NCBI GenBank assembly: GCA_934095965.1
Contig: CAKOKR010000016.1
Coordinates: 1 to 30,237, forward strand
Direction of reading: 5' to 3'
DNA: 30,237 nucleotides
DNA from: an uncultured Bacilli bacterium
Lineage (GTDB): Bacteria > Bacillota_I > Bacilli_A > RF39 > UBA660
The position numbers were made by a program, and so were the translations under genes. Positions 24,530-30,237 of the stretch are shown here, piece by piece (the first letter of the stretch is position 1; every line of letters begins with the position of its first letter). A model generated the notes under the pieces. The model saw nothing but the letters and a program-made list of their open reading frames with translations. It was not told where the DNA came from and ran no database searches.

Positions 24530-24552
24530 AAAATAAAAAAGGAAGGGTAAAT

Positions 24553-25848
24553 ATGAAAATACAAAATGTTAAAGGTGGTTATGATTTTTTACCTAAAGAA
24601 CAAAAAATCAGAAATTATATTAATGGAGTATTAAAAGAAACATTCATGGAATATGGATATACTTCAATTGAAACTCCGATACTATGTTACTTAGATATGC
24701 TAGTAGACAAATACGATGAAAACAATGATATCTTAAAAGAAATCTACAAACTAAGTGATCAAGGTGGCAGAGAACTAGGTTTAAGATATGACTTAACAGT
24801 TCCATTTGCAAAATTTATTGCCTTAAATAAAAATAATATTACAATGCCATTTAAAAGATATGAAATAGCAAAAGTATTCCGTGATGGTCCAGTTAAAGTT
24901 GGTCGTGATAGAGAATTTACACAATGCGATGCAGACATAGTTGGTGTTGATGGTCAATTAATCGAAGCAGAATTATTAAGTCTATATATTAATGCCTTTA
25001 AAAAGTTAGATATTGAAATAATCATTAAATATAACAATAGAAATTTAATGCGTGGTTTAATTAAAGAAGCTGGTATCGAAGAAGACTTAGTAAGTAGAGT
25101 AATAACTATTCTAGATAAAATGAATAAGATAACTGAAGAAGAATTAAGAACATACTTAATTGAAATAGCAGTTACGAGTGAACAAGCAGATAAGTTATTA
25201 AAAGTATTTAGAATGACTTTACCAGAAATTAAGGAAGAATTTGAAAATACTGAAAATGAAGAATTAAAACTTGGTATTAAAGAAATAGATGAATTAAGTA
25301 GTATTCTAGATGGAATAGGTTATGGTGATATTTGTAGTATTGATTTAACACTTGCACGTGGTCAAGATTACTATACTGGAAATGTTTTTGAAGTATATGA
25401 TAAATCTGGATATTTAACTGGTTCAATTGGTGGAGGTGGCCGTTATGATAAAATGGTTACTGAATACATTAATGATGGAGAAACATATCCAGCTGTTGGT
25501 ATAAGTTTTGGTTTAACAAGTATTTATGAAATTCTAAAAAATAGAGAAATATTCCAAAATACATCAGATATTAATTTCTTTATAATTCCAATGAATACAG
25601 GTGTTGAATCACTTCGCCTTGCAGATAAATTAAGAAATTTCGGATACAATGTTGAAGTTGAAATGAAACAAAGAAAACTAAAGAAGAGTCTAGACTTTGC
25701 AAATAGAGAAAATATTCCATACGTTATCATTATTGGTGAAGATGAAGTAACTAAAAATAGAGTAATGGTTAAAGATATGGTTAATAAAGAAAGCTTTGAA
25801 ATTAGTCTAGATAATCCAGAAAATGTTAAAAATATAGTGAAGTTGTAA
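24553..25848 (+). CDS. hisS: Histidyl-tRNA synthetase
   Basis: 431 residues, class II aminoacyl-tRNA synthetase that charges tRNA-His. Motif 2 region KRYEIAKVFRDGPVKVGRDR with REFTQCDADIVG, the HisA motif LARGQDYYTG, and motif 3 GSIGGGGRYD are all present, as is the C-terminal anticodon-binding domain (~335-431). The N-terminus KGGYDFLPKEQKIRNYI is typical. AGGAAGGG precedes the start. It is transcribed alone, through the attenuator upstream, and ends at its own terminator; no aspS follows it in the window, although hisS-aspS is common in Firmicutes. Confidence 0.97.
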   Translation: MKIQNVKGGYDFLPKEQKIRNYINGVLKETFMEYGYTSIETPILCYLDMLVDKYDENNDILKEIYKLSDQGGRELGLRYDLTVPFAKFIALNKNNITMPFKRYEIAKVFRDGPVKVGRDREFTQCDADIVGVDGQLIEAELLSLYINAFKKLDIEIIIKYNNRNLMRGLIKEAGIEEDLVSRVITILDKMNKITEEELRTYLIEIAVTSEQADKLLKVFRMTLPEIKEEFENTENEELKLGIKEIDELSSILDGIGYGDICSIDLTLARGQDYYTGNVFEVYDKSGYLTGSIGGGGRYDKMVTEYINDGETYPAVGISFGLTSIYEILKNREIFQNTSDINFFIIPMNTGVESLRLADKLRNFGYNVEVEMKQRKLKKSLDFANRENIPYVIIIGEDEVTKNRVMVKDMVNKESFEISLDNPENVKNIVKL

Positions 25849-25867
25849 TAAACAACTTCATTTTTTT
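25838..25867 (+). terminator. Terminator after hisS
   Basis: TGAAGTTGT (25838-25846) pairs with ACAACTTCA (25852-25860), loop AATAA, then seven T's. The hisS stop codon starts in the stem. Confidence 0.88.
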
Positions 25868-25876
25868 AAAGAAATT

Positions 25877-25885
25877 TGGTACAAT
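25877..25885 (+). promoter_or_regulatory. Extended -10 promoter of dCMP deaminase gene
   Basis: TGGTACAAT (TG 25877-25878, TACAAT 25880-25885) right after the hisS terminator. It overlaps an in-frame TTG at 25876, which is therefore not the start. Confidence 0.55.
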
Positions 25886-25905
25886 GTATAAGGATGGTGG
25901 TTAAG

Positions 25906-26412
25906 ATGGATATAAAAAAACAAAGAACTGATTATTTATCATGGGATGAATATTTCATGGGAATTGCTAAATTATCTGCCCTAAGAAGTAAGGATCCTTC
26001 AACACAAGTAGGAGCTTGTATCGTAAGTGATGATAATAGAATTTTATCAATTGGTTATAATGGAGCTCCAAATGGATTTCATGATGATGCTTTTCCTTGG
26101 GATAGAGAAGGTGACCCATTAAAAACAAAATACATGTATGTGTGTCATGGTGAATTAAATGCAATATTAAATTTCCGTGGTAACAAAAGAGACCTTGAAG
26201 GCTCAAAAATATATGTTGCATTGTTCCCATGTAATGAATGTGCCAAGTCAATAATTCAATCTGGTATTAAAGAAGTTATATATTTATCTGATAAATATCA
26301 TGATACAGATAGTTGTATAGCATCAAGAAGATTATTTGATGAATGTGGTGTTACATATAGACAATTAGTTTTAGATAATGATAAAAAAATAGTACTAGAA
26401 CTAGATAAGTAA
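25906..26412 (+). CDS. dCMP deaminase (DCTD-type)
   Basis: 168 residues from ATG 25906, set by AAGGATGGTGG. It converts dCMP to dUMP, feeding thymidylate synthesis. Zinc site: CHGELNAI with H81 and E83, and PCNEC with C109 and C112. Several stretches read like the animal and phage enzyme rather than B. subtilis ComEB: LRSKDPSTQVGACIV, IGYNGAPNGFHDD, YVALFPCNECAKSIIQSGIK, SDKYHDTD. The usual CHAE is CHGE here. The sortase gene follows 1 bp after the stop. Confidence 0.93.
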   Translation: MDIKKQRTDYLSWDEYFMGIAKLSALRSKDPSTQVGACIVSDDNRILSIGYNGAPNGFHDDAFPWDREGDPLKTKYMYVCHGELNAILNFRGNKRDLEGSKIYVALFPCNECAKSIIQSGIKEVIYLSDKYHDTDSCIASRRLFDECGVTYRQLVLDNDKKIVLELDK

Positions 26413-26413
26413 T

Positions 26414-27253
26414 ATGAAAAAGAAAAAATTAGTTTTAAGAAAACCAGTTATTATTACATTTATAGTTATCTTTTTAATACTTGGTATAAGTGCAAATTAT
26501 AAATTATTAAAATGGAATATGGATACTAAAAAAACAGATGATTTAATAAATAAAATAAATGAAAATAATAATATAATGGAAGTAACAGATAATGAAAATA
26601 CAATCAAAGTTAATCCTCCGGATGAAAAAATAAATAAAGATAATCCATATTGGGATTACATGAAAATGAATTTAATTGATGTTAACTTTACTGATATAAA
26701 AAAGAAAAATAATGATGTAGTAGGTTGGATTCAAGTAAGTGGTACTAATATAAATTATCCATTTGTTCAAACTACAGATAATACATATTACTTAACTAAA
26801 GACATTAATAAAAATAATAATAGTGCAGGTTGGGTATTTATGGATTATCGAAACAACATTAAAGATTTTGATAAAAATACAATACTTTATGCACATAGTA
26901 GAGTAAATGGTACAATGTTTGGTTCATTAAAAAACATAATGAATAATAATTGGTATAATAATAAATTAAATCATGTTATTAAATTAAGTACAGAGTATGA
27001 AAATACTTTATGGCAAGTATTTAGTGTATATATAACACCAGTAGTAAATGATTATTTACAAATAGAGTTTAATAATAGTGATACATATTTAGAATTTTTA
27101 AATATGATACAAAAAAGAAGTGCATATACATTTGATGTTTCATTAAATAACTTAGATAAAATACTTACATTATCTACATGTTATAATGATAATGAAAGAG
27201 TAGTAATGCATGCAAAATTAATAAAAATGGAGGTAAAAAATGGACGTAATTGA
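26414..27253 (+). CDS. Class B sortase
   Basis: 279 residues. A Lys-rich start and a membrane helix at ~12-28 (VIITFIVIFLILGISAN) anchor it facing outward. The catalytic domain (~85-275) has NNDVVGWIQVSGTNINYPFV, H161 in LYAHSRV, C256 in TLSTCY and R262 in DNERVV, the His-Cys-Arg set of sortases; the helix-rich insert before the Cys fits class B. It would attach proteins to the wall or build pili. No LPxTG-like or NPxTN-like substrate is visible in the window. There is no good Shine-Dalgarno; translation is probably coupled to the deaminase gene ending one base before. Confidence 0.92.
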   Translation: MKKKKLVLRKPVIITFIVIFLILGISANYKLLKWNMDTKKTDDLINKINENNNIMEVTDNENTIKVNPPDEKINKDNPYWDYMKMNLIDVNFTDIKKKNNDVVGWIQVSGTNINYPFVQTTDNTYYLTKDINKNNNSAGWVFMDYRNNIKDFDKNTILYAHSRVNGTMFGSLKNIMNNNWYNNKLNHVIKLSTEYENTLWQVFSVYITPVVNDYLQIEFNNSDTYLEFLNMIQKRSAYTFDVSLNNLDKILTLSTCYNDNERVVMHAKLIKMEVKNGRN

Positions 27254-28124
27254 TATTTTAAAAAATAAGAAAGGATTTATTGCAGCACTTGATCAAAGTG
27301 GTGGAAGTAGCAAAAAAACATTAGTAAACTATGGAGTAAAAGAAAGTGATATTACAACAGAAGAAGTAATGTTTAACTATATTCATAGTATGAGAAGTAG
27401 AATAATTTCTAATAAATATTTTGATGAAAGAATCATCGGTGTTATTTTGTTTGAACATACAATGAAAAATGATATTGATGGTATAAATTCAGTTAAGTAT
27501 TTAGAACAAAAAGGAATACCAGCATTTTTAAAAATAGATGTTGGTCTAGAAGATGAATCTGATGGAGTAAGATTACTTAAAGACATACCTAATTTAGATG
27601 AAAGACTTGAAGAAGCTAAAAAATATGGAATAATTGGTACAAAAGAAAGATCTGTTATTTTAGAATATAATGAATATGGAATAAAAAAAGTAATAGAACA
27701 ACAATTTAAATTAGCAAAACAAATTATAGCACATGGTTTAATTCCAATTATTGAACCTGAAGTAGATATAAATTCAAAAGATAAAAAACAAATTGAAACT
27801 TACATGAGAAATGAAATATTTAGACAACTTGATAGAATGAAAAAAGAAGACTATGTAATGTTTAAATTTACTTTACCTGAAGTACCAAATTACTACAATG
27901 ATTTATTAAGACATAAAAATATTTTAAGAATTGTTGCTTTATCTGGAGGATATAAAAAAGACTTAGCTTGTGAAAAATTAAAAGATAATAAAAAGATGAT
28001 TGCATCTTTCTCAAGAGCTTTACTTGAAGGATTAAATGTAGATGATACTGATGAAGAATTTAGTGAAAAATTAAATAATACAATAACTGAAATATATAAT
28101 GCATCAGTTAAAAAAAATAAATAA
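27240..28124 (+). CDS. fda: Class I fructose-bisphosphate aldolase
   Basis: 294 residues, like the staphylococcal class I enzyme in size. It splits fructose-1,6-bisphosphate in glycolysis through a Schiff base. AALDQSGGSSKKTL near the start, IGVILFEHTM, FLKIDVG and VMFKFTLPEVPNYY with Schiff-base K209 are present, as are VALSGGYKKDLAC and IASFSRALLEGL. GGAGGT sets the start, 14 bp inside the sortase gene. Class I aldolase in a Firmicute is less common than class II but well known. Confidence 0.95.
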   Translation: MDVIDILKNKKGFIAALDQSGGSSKKTLVNYGVKESDITTEEVMFNYIHSMRSRIISNKYFDERIIGVILFEHTMKNDIDGINSVKYLEQKGIPAFLKIDVGLEDESDGVRLLKDIPNLDERLEEAKKYGIIGTKERSVILEYNEYGIKKVIEQQFKLAKQIIAHGLIPIIEPEVDINSKDKKQIETYMRNEIFRQLDRMKKEDYVMFKFTLPEVPNYYNDLLRHKNILRIVALSGGYKKDLACEKLKDNKKMIASFSRALLEGLNVDDTDEEFSEKLNNTITEIYNASVKKNK

Positions 28125-28138
28125 CAATGAAAAAATAG

Positions 28139-28178
28139 AAAGTGTTATCCGTATAAATGGATGAACACTTTTAATTTT
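28139..28178 (+). terminator. Terminator after aldolase gene
   Basis: AAAGTGTT (28139-28146) pairs with AACACTTT (28164-28171); ATCC/GGAT extends the stem inward past a one-base bulge. The tail is TTAATTTT. Confidence 0.72.
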
Positions 28179-28212
28179 GTTGAAATATATTTTGTAAATT
28201 CAAGAAAAACTA

Positions 28213-28241
28213 TTGCACACCAAACAAATAAATGGTAAAAT
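28213..28241 (+). promoter_or_regulatory. Promoter of surface-protein gene
   Basis: TTGCAC (28213-28218), 17-nt spacer, TAAAAT (28236-28241) with TG at 28233-28234. The segment 28197-28260 recurs almost intact at 30052-30117. Confidence 0.7.
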
Positions 28242-28267
28242 TTTAATAGAATAGAGGTCTATTTTTT

Positions 28268-29647
28268 ATGAAAAGAACAATTTCAATAACAATGGCTTTA
28301 TTGTTAGGCTTAAGTTTATTAACATATAAGTTTTATAAAGAAGATAGCATCGAAGAAGTACCAACAAACAATATAAAACAAAGTAGTATGTTAAGTATGA
28401 TGTTAGAAACAGAAGCTGATAGTGGTAAATATGAAATGACTACATTGAGTAGTTGGCCAACAGATGGCTATGTTTTTAACGAAAGTTTATCTAAATGTGA
28501 AAATGGAGGAATATTATATTGGGATGAAACAAATAATAAAGTAATAATGAAAGGAAATATTTCTGATAAATGTTATGCTTATTTTGATAAATATAATCTA
28601 ATTACAATAAATAATTCATCTATAACATTAAATGGTAATAAAATAACTATAACAATTAATGCCACAAGTGGAACTGGAATAATTAGTAAATACTATTATT
28701 CAAAAGATGATGGAGTAACATACATAGAAAGTACATCAAGCAGTTATGTATTTACAAACCTTAATAAAGGAACTTACAATGTTAAAGCTTATGTTGAAGA
28801 TTCAAATGGAAAAAGAAGTAAAATAATATCAAAAATAATTGAAATTAATTCTATACCATTAATTGATTATATAATGTCACAATATAATGGAACACAAGGA
28901 AATAACGGAATATATTATCATGATTCTAATCTTACAAATGGAGCGAGTGATAATTCATATAGATATGCCGGAGCTAATCCCAATAATTATGTATGTTTTG
29001 GAAGTACAGAATCTTCATGCCCAGAAGATAATTTATATAGAATAATTGGTGTATTTGAAGAAAATAACCATGGGGTAAAAGGACAAAAATTAGTTAAGAT
29101 AATTAAATCAAAATCAAACGAAACAAGTAGTTGGAATGATACTGCATCAAATGATTGGTCTAGTGCAACTTTAAATACAAAATTAAATACAACATTTTTA
29201 ACATCAAACTTAGCTGGCTATGAAGATAAAATCGAAACTGTAATTTACAAAGTTAGTGGTTATAGTAATGCTGATGTAACTTCAAAAACTTTTTATGATA
29301 CAGAAATAACTAATGCAACAAAGACGGTAACATCAAAAATAGGACTGATGTATGCAAGTGATTATGGTTTTGCAACAAATAACAACTATTGGACAATAAA
29401 TCTTAGTGCTTATTCCTCAGAAGCTAAAAATGAAGATTGGTTATATTTGGGAACAATAGAGTGGACATTATCTCCAAATCCTGTTAGTTTGCCAGAAGGA
29501 GCGATAACTATAAATGGTGGTGCAATTAGTGTCAATAATTATAGTGTACAATACTATTATGATTATAGACCTTCATTTTACCTTACATCTGACATTCAAT
29601 ATGTATCTGGATCTGGAACATCTACAGATCCATATCGGGTTGAATAA
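28268..29647 (+). CDS. Secreted surface protein with WLYLG/EWTLSP domain
   Basis: 459 residues with an N-terminal signal peptide or anchor (~3-19, ISITMALLLGLSLLTYKF). Residues ~50-105 include a Cys pair (SKCENGGILYW, SDKCYAYF). Residues ~112-195 look like an Ig/fibronectin-type beta-sandwich (YYYSKDDGVTYIESTSSSYV). Residues ~200-459 form a domain with NYVCFGSTESSCPEDNLYRI, EDWLYLGTIEWTLSP and an end RPSFYLTSDIQYVSGSGTST, a type I associate with DUF6273-like surface proteins of gut Bacilli; that link is from memory. No LPxTG motif or second membrane helix, so attachment would be N-terminal. AGAGGT at 28252 is the ribosome-binding site. A wrecked relative lies at 14981-15330. Confidence 0.72.
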   Translation: MKRTISITMALLLGLSLLTYKFYKEDSIEEVPTNNIKQSSMLSMMLETEADSGKYEMTTLSSWPTDGYVFNESLSKCENGGILYWDETNNKVIMKGNISDKCYAYFDKYNLITINNSSITLNGNKITITINATSGTGIISKYYYSKDDGVTYIESTSSSYVFTNLNKGTYNVKAYVEDSNGKRSKIISKIIEINSIPLIDYIMSQYNGTQGNNGIYYHDSNLTNGASDNSYRYAGANPNNYVCFGSTESSCPEDNLYRIIGVFEENNHGVKGQKLVKIIKSKSNETSSWNDTASNDWSSATLNTKLNTTFLTSNLAGYEDKIETVIYKVSGYSNADVTSKTFYDTEITNATKTVTSKIGLMYASDYGFATNNNYWTINLSAYSSEAKNEDWLYLGTIEWTLSPNPVSLPEGAITINGGAISVNNYSVQYYYDYRPSFYLTSDIQYVSGSGTSTDPYRVE

Positions 29648-29652
29648 ATAAA

Positions 29653-29675
29653 AAATCAACTAAACCAGTTGATTT
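29653..29675 (-). terminator. Terminator of reverse-strand toxin mRNA
   Basis: AAATCAACT/AGTTGATTT, 9 perfect pairs around a 5-nt loop. Read on the reverse strand it is followed by TTTATTTATT; on the forward strand no T-tract follows. It therefore serves transcripts coming leftward from the promoter at 29970-29997. Confidence 0.72.
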
Positions 29676-29697
29676 AAGACTATAAATTTTGTATAAT
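29669..29697 (+). promoter_or_regulatory. Promoter of putative antitoxin RNA
   Basis: TTGATT (29669-29674), 17-nt spacer, TATAAT (29692-29697). The -35 lies inside the reverse-strand terminator hairpin. Expected start near 29704. Confidence 0.65.
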
Positions 29698-29703
29698 AAG
29701 ACT

Positions 29704-29788
29704 GTAAGCGTTACCCAAATAAGTGGATAATGCCTGCAAATTAATTGTTCGTAGACACTATTCTATATTTGGAAAGTGTCTATTTTAA
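29704..29788 (+). ncRNA. Putative antisense antitoxin RNA of a type I toxin system
   Basis: About 85 nt between a sigma-A-type promoter and a hairpin terminator (TAGACACT 29752-29759 with AGTGTCTA 29775-29782, then TTTTAAA). A 5' hairpin forms from GCGTTACCC (29708-29716) and GGATAATGC (29725-29733), with one mismatch. It encodes no protein. It is fully antisense to the 3' untranslated part of the reverse-strand transcript and reaches the toxin stop codon, as in the 3'-overlapping TxpA/RatA and BsrG/SR4 pairs. Ends are predicted from signals only. Confidence 0.6.
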
Positions 29789-29965
29789 ATTAAACTAAAA
29801 ACCAGTAGTATTAACATAAAAATTATGATTAATAAGAAGTATATAATAATGTAGACTTCTTTTCTCATATCACCGCCTACTTTTCCCCCTGATTATAGAT
29901 ATTAACCTAATCCTGTAAAGAAATCAACAGATAGTGTAGGCACTCCCACAAATTTGGGTAACGTT
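29707..29965. repeat. Inverted repeat enclosing the toxin locus
   Basis: Arms at 29707-29736 and 29936-29965 share CGTTACCCAAAT exactly (29709-29720; reverse complement 29952-29963), then GTGG and GCCT after short mismatches, about 23 of 30 positions. In the reverse-strand mRNA the two arms lie at the 5' end and in the 3' region and could pair with each other. Confidence 0.7.
29785..29868 (-). CDS. Putative type I toxin, 27-residue hydrophobic peptide
   Basis: Starts MRKEVYIIIYFLLIIIFMLI and ends LVFSLI: a short charged N-terminus and one continuous membrane segment, the usual build of type I toxins that insert into the membrane. AGGCGGTGAT directly before the ATG matches the extended Shine-Dalgarno AGGAGGTGAT at 9 of 10 bases, far better than most genes here. 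It has a strong promoter (29970-29997), a ~95-nt 5' UTR and its own terminator. The sequence does not match a toxin family I can name (Fst, TxpA, BsrG). A chance AT-rich ORF is the alternative, but the surrounding signals argue against it. Confidence 0.62.
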   Translation of the reverse strand: MRKEVYIIIYFLLIIIFMLILLVFSLI

Positions 29966-29969
29966 ATCT

Positions 29970-29997
29970 ATTATACATTAATTTTATGTTTTGTCAA
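29970..29997 (-). promoter_or_regulatory. Strong promoter of toxin mRNA
   Basis: On the reverse strand TTGACA (29997-29992), 16-nt spacer, TATAAT (29975-29970): both boxes match consensus perfectly. Expected start near 29963, at the first base of the inverted-repeat arm. Confidence 0.78.
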
Positions 29998-30069
29998 TAG
30001 CAGTAGATAAACAAAAGCTGATACATCAGTTGTGGTGAAAAATTTGCAAAAGAAATTCAATAAAAACGA

Positions 30070-30098
30070 TTGCATTGGTAAAATTAATATGATAAAAT
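30070..30098 (+). promoter_or_regulatory. Second copy of the surface-protein promoter
   Basis: TTGCAT (30070-30075), 17-nt spacer, TAAAAT (30093-30098) with TG at 30090-30091. It matches the promoter at 28213-28241 in boxes, spacing and flanks, and points out of the window, probably at a related gene. The expected start coincides with the first unit of the tandem repeat. Confidence 0.7.
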
Positions 30099-30104
30099 TT
30101 TAAT

Positions 30105-30237
30105 AGAATAGAGGTCTCAGAATAGAGGTCTCAGAATAGAGGTCTCAGAATAGAGGTCTCAGAATAGAGGTCTCAGAATAGAGGTCTCAGAATAGAGGTC
30201 TCAGAATAGAGGTCTCAGAATAGAGGTCTCAGAATAG
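30105..30237 (+). repeat. 14-bp tandem repeat carrying a ribosome-binding-site core
   Basis: Nine perfect units of AGAATAGAGGTCTC (starting 30105, 30119 and so on to 30217) and a further 7 bases, cut by the window end. Each unit contains AGAGGT. The single-copy version serves as the ribosome-binding site of the gene at 28268. TAG in each unit closes all three forward frames within 42 bp, so the array is not coding on this strand. Confidence 0.97.

Noticed and set aside
24363..24552. T-box riboswitch upstream of hisS
   Set aside because: No T-box core (AGGGTGGNACCGCG-like) or specifier stem is visible. The His-rich ORF and the alternative hairpins explain the leader better.
28268..29647. Sortase substrate for the nearby class B sortase
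   Set aside because: The C-terminus has no sorting motif, hydrophobic segment or positive tail.
30105..30237. CRISPR array
   Set aside because: The 14-bp units are directly contiguous with no spacers, and no cas genes are present.
1..30237. Mollicute genetic code (TGA as Trp)
   Set aside because: Trp codons are TGG, and mutM, scpA and others end naturally at TGA, mutM within a terminator.

Overview
This window comes from a very AT-rich, low-GC Gram-positive bacterium. It probably belongs to a poorly cultured gut lineage of Bacilli (RF39/Erysipelotrichales-like); that assignment is inferred from gene content and base composition, not demonstrated. TGA is a stop (mutM and scpA end on it, mutM inside a terminator hairpin) and Trp is TGG, so this is not a code-4 mollicute. 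Many promoters carry an extended -10 (TGnTAtaaT), and short convincing terminators follow most transcription units.

Layout. 1-800: a reverse-strand, uninterrupted gene for pro-sigma-K, the late mother-cell sporulation sigma factor. 873-5881: two very large paralogous sigma-70 factors in tandem. Each has a complete sigma core, then a long C-terminal tail of about 75-85-residue repeats, then a degenerate second region-4-like domain; I know of no described sigma factor with this architecture. 5939-10481: polA, an exported leucine-rich-repeat/transglutaminase protein and mutM. 10552-11182: a decayed TnpB transposon relic that still has a good promoter and an omega-RNA-like tail. 11305-14812: a membrane-anchored serpin, a small membrane protein and a DUF975/CmpB-type fusion membrane protein. 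14831-15330: paired hairpins, a terminator and the wreck of a surface-protein gene.

15349-19614: a self-contained operon of TetR regulator, ABC ATPase, two ABC-2 permeases and 3-methyladenine glycosylase, with a perfect 20-bp palindrome on its promoter. 19675-23924: a membrane thioredoxin-like protein, a single-pass membrane protein, scpA-scpB, a multi-pass membrane protein and a lipoprotein. 23970-24056: tRNA-Leu(CAA). 24334-25848: hisS behind a His-rich leader peptide and alternative hairpins, read here as ribosome-mediated attenuation. 25906-28124: dCMP deaminase, class B sortase and class I fructose-bisphosphate aldolase. 28213-29647: a secreted surface protein.

29645-29997 holds what looks like a complete type I toxin-antitoxin locus: a 27-residue hydrophobic peptide on the reverse strand with a strong promoter and near-perfect Shine-Dalgarno, a small antisense RNA inside its 3' UTR, and an inverted repeat that could close the mRNA 5' to 3'. 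The window ends at 30070-30237 in a second copy of the surface-protein promoter followed by at least 9.5 copies of a 14-bp tandem repeat carrying a ribosome-binding-site core.

The strongest candidates for something undescribed are the tandem repeat-tailed sigma factors, the hisS attenuator and the type I toxin-antitoxin locus. All functional assignments rest on reading motifs by eye; no database search was run.
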